Assembly (NCBI GenBank): GCA_964546445.1
Contig: CAZJJY010000010.1
Span: forward strand, 1-16,486
Length of the DNA: 16,486 nucleotides
Reading direction: 5' to 3'
DNA from: CAZJJY01 sp964546445
Lineage (GTDB): Bacteria; Patescibacteriota; Microgenomatia; PFEM01; JAPLYW01
Shown one piece after another: positions 14,183 through 16,486 of the stretch. Position 1 is the stretch's first letter; each line of letters opens with the position of its first letter. Below the pieces are notes generated by a model. That model did not search any database. It was given only the letters and a program-made list of their open reading frames with translations, and was not told the DNA's origin. The position numbers were made by a program, and so were the translations under genes.

Positions 14183-14956
14183 ATGAAGAAAATTATTTTA
14201 ATTATTACCATCGTTGTTGTTGTCTTAGCCTTAGGAATTACCACAGCTATTTTGATCAGAGAAAGGAACAAGGCTAATGTTGTTCCAGAAATAGAGGTAA
14301 AGAGCAATTTGATAGAAACTCCTTTAGAAGAAAGACCTTATGTTACCTTAACTCCTCGAGCTGACGGGAAAGAGTTTACTTTAGAGATTTCCCATTTTGG
14401 CAGTGCAGAAACAATAGAATATGAGTTAGTCTATTTGAGCCAAGGTCTATCAAGAGGGGTCGTTGGTTCCGTCAAAGCTGATGGAGAATCATTTATTTCC
14501 AGAGATCTTCTTTTAGGAACTTGTTCTAAAAAAGTTTGTAAATATGACGAAGGGGTAGAAGAGGGAACTTTAACCTTACGTTTTAGAGGTGAAGAAGGTA
14601 TAAGAAAATTTACGGCTGAATTCCATCTTCAGCAAGGTGATGATGAATTGATTTCTTTAGATGGGAATTTTACCTTCACAGGTAATATTAGTAAAACTGC
14701 TTACTATATTACAATGTCTACAATAGGCTTACCAAAGAGCTTAGAAGGGAAAGTAATTAGTGGGCCTTATGGATCCTTTACTTCAGGAGCAAGTACGGTC
14801 AAGAATGGAGAAGTAAGTTTTGTTTTAGCAGATACGGAAGCTGATCTTTATTCTTGGTCAGGTAAAGCTTGGGAAAAAGAAGAAATAAATAAAGAAGATG
14901 GAATGATTTCTACTTCAGTAGGTAACTTAGGTACTTTCATCGTCGTTTTTCCTTAA
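14183..14956 (+). CDS. Membrane-anchored extracytoplasmic protein of unknown function
   Basis: I do not recognise a named family. The 257-residue protein has a basic MKK start and one strong hydrophobic helix (about residues 4-25), with no Cys placed for a lipoprotein, so it is probably an anchor with the rest outside. The outer part is mainly predicted strands: YVTLTPRADGKEFTLEISHFG, a GTCSKKVCKYDEGVEEGTLTLRF section with two cysteines four residues apart, and a second half rich in Gly, Ser and Thr ending in a hydrophobic strand FIVVFP. This suggests one or two beta-sandwich domains. It stands alone between the toxin-antitoxin island and the mraZ promoter. A role at the envelope is reasonable from the anchor; nothing more specific can be supported. 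Confidence 0.75.
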   Translation: MKKIILIITIVVVVLALGITTAILIRERNKANVVPEIEVKSNLIETPLEERPYVTLTPRADGKEFTLEISHFGSAETIEYELVYLSQGLSRGVVGSVKADGESFISRDLLLGTCSKKVCKYDEGVEEGTLTLRFRGEEGIRKFTAEFHLQQGDDELISLDGNFTFTGNISKTAYYITMSTIGLPKSLEGKVISGPYGSFTSGASTVKNGEVSFVLADTEADLYSWSGKAWEKEEINKEDGMISTSVGNLGTFIVVFP

Positions 14957-14991
14957 ATAATCAATTTTTTTAAATTTTTCTCTATTTTGAG

Positions 14992-15007
14992 CCTTTTTAA
15001 AGGTTTT
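14992..15007 (+). terminator. Possible weak terminator before mraZ
   Basis: CCTT (14992-14995) and AAGG (15000-15003) give a short stem with a 4-base loop, extendable by one A-T pair at the cost of the loop. TTTT follows. The stem is too short for confidence; it is listed because it is the only hairpin between the unknown gene and the mraZ promoter. Confidence 0.25.
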
Positions 15008-15021
15008 GGGTATTTTTTGGG

Positions 15022-15050
15022 TTGACAGGGGTATAGAAGTAGCACAAAAT
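15022..15050 (+). promoter_or_regulatory. Promoter of the mraZ-rsmH (dcw) operon
   Basis: TTGACA (15022-15027), a 17-base spacer and CAAAAT (15045-15050, 4 of 6 to TATAAT) form a good vegetative promoter. The predicted start point, near 15057, falls inside the MraZ-box array that overlaps the -10. Confidence 0.75.
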
Positions 15051-15075
15051 GGAAAAAAGTGGTGTAAAGTGGTGT
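15036..15075 (+). promoter_or_regulatory. MraZ-box array, 10-bp phased direct repeats
   Basis: AAAGTGGTGT occurs twice back to back (15056-15065 and 15066-15075). In the same 10-bp phase upstream lie AAAATGGAAA (15046-15055) and a weaker GAAGTAGCAC (15036-15045). MraZ proteins bind short direct repeats (TGGGN in E. coli, AAAGTG-type in Mollicutes) with a 10-bp period, so this is its likely operator. The array covers the -10 and start point, which fits repression of its own operon. Confidence 0.8.
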
Positions 15076-15096
15076 ACATCACAAATTAGACTAAAG

Positions 15097-15104
15097 AAGG
15101 AGGT
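15097..15104 (+). promoter_or_regulatory. Strong Shine-Dalgarno for mraZ
   Basis: AAGGAGGT is a near-full match to the anti-Shine-Dalgarno complement and ends 5 nt before the GTG at 15110. It fixes that GTG as the start, though it is not ATG. Confidence 0.85.
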
Positions 15105-15109
15105 AGGCA

Positions 15110-15553
15110 GTGTTAATTGGTCATCATAAAATTAGGATCAGTGGTAAGCATAGAACCGCTGTCCCCACAAAATATCGTCAAGAACTTGGTCAGAAAGTTG
15201 TTCTTGCTCAATGGTATGAAAATTGTTTAGTTATTGTTTCTGAGAAGCAATGGCAATCTTTATTATCTCAGGTTGCAGAAAAACCTTTTATTGCCTCCCC
15301 CGCCAGGGAAACAGATAGATTTTTGTTAGGAAATGCCTTTGAAGTAGAACTTGATAGTCAGGGACGTTTTGTTATTCCAAAAGGTTTGGCTAAATACGCG
15401 AATTTGGGTAAAGAAATAATTTTTGTCGGTCTTTTAAATAGGGTTGAGATTTGGAGTGAAGATAGTTGGGAAAAACATCAAAAATATCTTGAAAAAAATG
15501 CTGCTGATATTGCCGAACAGTTAGGTAATGTAGGTAAAAAGAAAGATGAATAA
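15110..15553 (+). CDS. mraZ: Transcriptional regulator MraZ
   Basis: MraZ is a DNA-binding ring-forming regulator that controls the division and cell-wall (dcw) cluster from its first gene. The 147 residues hold two AbrB-like repeats: the first around IRISGKHRTAVPTKYRQ (residues 8-24), the second around VELDSQGRFVIPKGLAKYA (from nt about 15347). The family's D-x-K-G-R-x-x-x-P consensus is intact in the second (DSQGR...P) but changed in the first, which reads S-G-K-H-R instead of D-x-K-G-R. LLGNAFEVELDSQGRFVIP and the EIIFVGLLNRVEIWS strands are typical. GTG is the start, backed by a strong Shine-Dalgarno sequence. It overlaps rsmH by 8 nt. The repeats upstream of the gene are probably its own binding sites. 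Confidence 0.93.
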   Translation: MLIGHHKIRISGKHRTAVPTKYRQELGQKVVLAQWYENCLVIVSEKQWQSLLSQVAEKPFIASPARETDRFLLGNAFEVELDSQGRFVIPKGLAKYANLGKEIIFVGLLNRVEIWSEDSWEKHQKYLEKNAADIAEQLGNVGKKKDE

Positions 15554-16451
15554 GTTTCATAAACCAGTTCTTTTAAAAGAAATTTTAAATTATTTGAACA
15601 TCAAAGGAGAGGGAAAGTATATTGATGCCACCTTAGGTGGTGGCGGACATACCAAAGCAATCCTTTCTTTAGGAGGAAATGTTTTGGGTCTTGATCGTGA
15701 TCCTGAAGCCATTAAAAGTGCCAGGGAGTATTTATCTACTGCCTGCCCTATTCCAGACGGTCGAATGACCAAACTGGAGTTGAATACTTCTTGGTGCTTG
15801 GCTAAGGGAAACTTTAAAGATTTAAAGAAAATTGCTCAAGAGAATAATTTTGAAAAAGTAGATGGAATTTTATTTGATTTAGGAGTTTCTAGCCATCAGC
15901 TAGATACTCCAGAAAGAGGTTTCTCTTTTAAATCAGAAGCACCTTTAGATATGCGAATGGATCCGGATTTAAATGTAACAGCCGCTGATCTAATTAATGG
16001 CTTAGGCAAAAAAGAATTAGAAAAGCTTTTCTTGAAATATGGAGAAGAGAAAAATTATAAAGCCATTACAAAAGCGATTTTAATGGCACGTAAGGGAAGA
16101 CTTATTAAAGAAGCTGATGAATTAGCAAAAATTATAGAAAGAGTAAAATTCCAAGGCAAAAGTAAGATTCATCCGGCCACGAAGGTTTTTCAGGCTTTGA
16201 GAATAGCAGTGAATGATGAACTCAATAATCTAAAAGAATCTTTACCGCAGGCCCGAGACCTTTTAAATAAAGGGGGAAGATTAGCTATCATTAGTTTTCA
16301 TTCTTTAGAAGATAAGATTGTCAAGGATTTTTTAAAAGGAGAAAAAGAGCTTTTAATTTTAACTAAAAAACCAATTGTGCCTCAAGAAGAGGAGATTAAA
16401 GAAAACAAAAGAAGTCGGAGTGCTAAATTAAGAGTGGCAGAAAAAATATAA
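15546..16451 (+). CDS. rsmH: 16S rRNA (cytosine(1402)-N4)-methyltransferase RsmH
   Basis: RsmH (MraW) methylates N4 of C1402 in the P-site region of 16S rRNA using S-adenosylmethionine. The 301-residue protein begins HKPVLLKEIL. The SAM-binding loop is DATLGGGGHT (residues 27-36) and the acidic end of the second strand is LDRDPEAI (49-56). FDLGVSSHQLDTPERGFSF, PLDMRMDP, the AADLIN helical insert, HPATKVFQALRIAVNDEL and GGRLAIISFHSLEDKIVK follow, ending with RSRSAKLRVAE. All family motifs are present and in order. Between ARE and WCLAKGNF lies an unusual segment (about residues 65-82) longer than in E. coli RsmH and encoded by GC-rich, hairpin-forming DNA. It overlaps mraZ by 8 nt as in most dcw clusters. 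Confidence 0.95.
   Translation: MNKFHKPVLLKEILNYLNIKGEGKYIDATLGGGGHTKAILSLGGNVLGLDRDPEAIKSAREYLSTACPIPDGRMTKLELNTSWCLAKGNFKDLKKIAQENNFEKVDGILFDLGVSSHQLDTPERGFSFKSEAPLDMRMDPDLNVTAADLINGLGKKELEKLFLKYGEEKNYKAITKAILMARKGRLIKEADELAKIIERVKFQGKSKIHPATKVFQALRIAVNDELNNLKESLPQARDLLNKGGRLAIISFHSLEDKIVKDFLKGEKELLILTKKPIVPQEEEIKENKRSRSAKLRVAEKI
15752..15778 (+). repeat. Nested hairpin inside the RsmH coding insert
   Basis: TCCAG (15752-15756) pairs with CTGGA (15774-15778), and inside it GGTC (15759-15762) pairs with GACC (15767-15770) around a GAAT loop. The surrounding 40 bases (15741-15780) are 55 percent GC by count (22 of 40), clearly above the neighbouring sequence. They encode the extra segment of RsmH. 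Confidence 0.55.
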
Positions 16452-16457
16452 AAAAAA

Positions 16458-16486
16458 ATGACAAATAAAACATATAAAAAACCAAA
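16458..16486 (+). CDS. Start of the next dcw-cluster gene (3' partial)
   Basis: An ATG at 16458, 6 nt after the rsmH stop, opens a frame reading MTNKTYKKP that runs off the window. In dcw clusters the gene after rsmH is usually ftsL or a penicillin-binding protein (ftsI), and a short basic N-terminus fits either. No Shine-Dalgarno sequence is seen, only a run of A. Nine codons are too few to identify it. Confidence 0.4.

Noticed and set aside
1..16486. Recoded UGA (genetic code 25)
   Set aside because: TGA ends the PMT, DUF4012 and HTH antitoxin genes at the right place with overlapping next starts, so it is a normal stop.
1..16486. CRISPR arrays, insertion sequences, tRNA or rRNA genes
   Set aside because: No regularly spaced repeats, transposase frames, cloverleaf or rRNA sequence was seen on reading the window.

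Overview
The window looks like a stretch of chromosome from a Candidatus Patescibacteria (CPR) bacterium, most likely of the Microgenomates group. This is inferred from the low GC content (about one third by eye), tightly packed co-directional genes, a DUF4012 surface protein with its ELRPTGG signature, a short RecO, and the style of the glycosyltransferases and GlyRS. No 16S rRNA is present to confirm it. TGA serves as a stop codon at several well-defined gene ends (for example 2463-2465 and 10535-10537), so this is ordinary code 11, not the UGA=Gly code of Gracilibacteria/Absconditabacteria. All genes are on the + strand.

Region 1 (1-10537) is a cell-surface glycan cluster. In order it encodes the C-terminal part of an O-antigen ligase/polymerase-like membrane protein, a PMT-type (GT39-like) membrane glycosyltransferase, a GT4, a GT2, two further GT4 enzymes, a mannose-1-phosphate guanylyltransferase making GDP-mannose, a polyprenyl-phosphate sugar-1-phosphate transferase that would start the glycan, and a membrane-anchored DUF4012 protein. 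Together they can supply an activated sugar, start a lipid-linked oligosaccharide, extend it in the cytoplasm and transfer or polymerise it outside. No Wzx-type flippase is seen and may lie upstream.

Region 2 (10537-12531) holds recO and an alpha2-type glycyl-tRNA synthetase, overlapping each other and joined to the glycan genes. Gaps of 10 nt or less, or overlaps, run from the left edge to a weak hairpin terminator after glyS, so all of it may be one transcription unit.

Region 3 (12532-14118) is a small toxin-antitoxin island. The first module is an excisionase-type HTH antitoxin with a Doc-like Fic toxin. The second is a Phd/YefM antitoxin with a RelE/ParE toxin. Between them are 323 bases rich in hairpins that end in a strong intrinsic terminator; repeated ACTAAC/GTTAGT segments could form alternative pairings. 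The second module has a good promoter containing two GTAC cores 12 bp apart, the geometry described for the YefM-YoeB operator.

Region 4 (14119-16486) starts with an unrecognised membrane-anchored protein, followed by the start of a division/cell-wall (dcw) cluster: mraZ, rsmH and the first codons of another gene. The mraZ promoter overlaps an array of 10-bp-phased AAAGTGG-type boxes, as expected for MraZ autoregulation. The RsmH protein carries an extra segment of about 18 residues encoded by a GC-rich nested hairpin.
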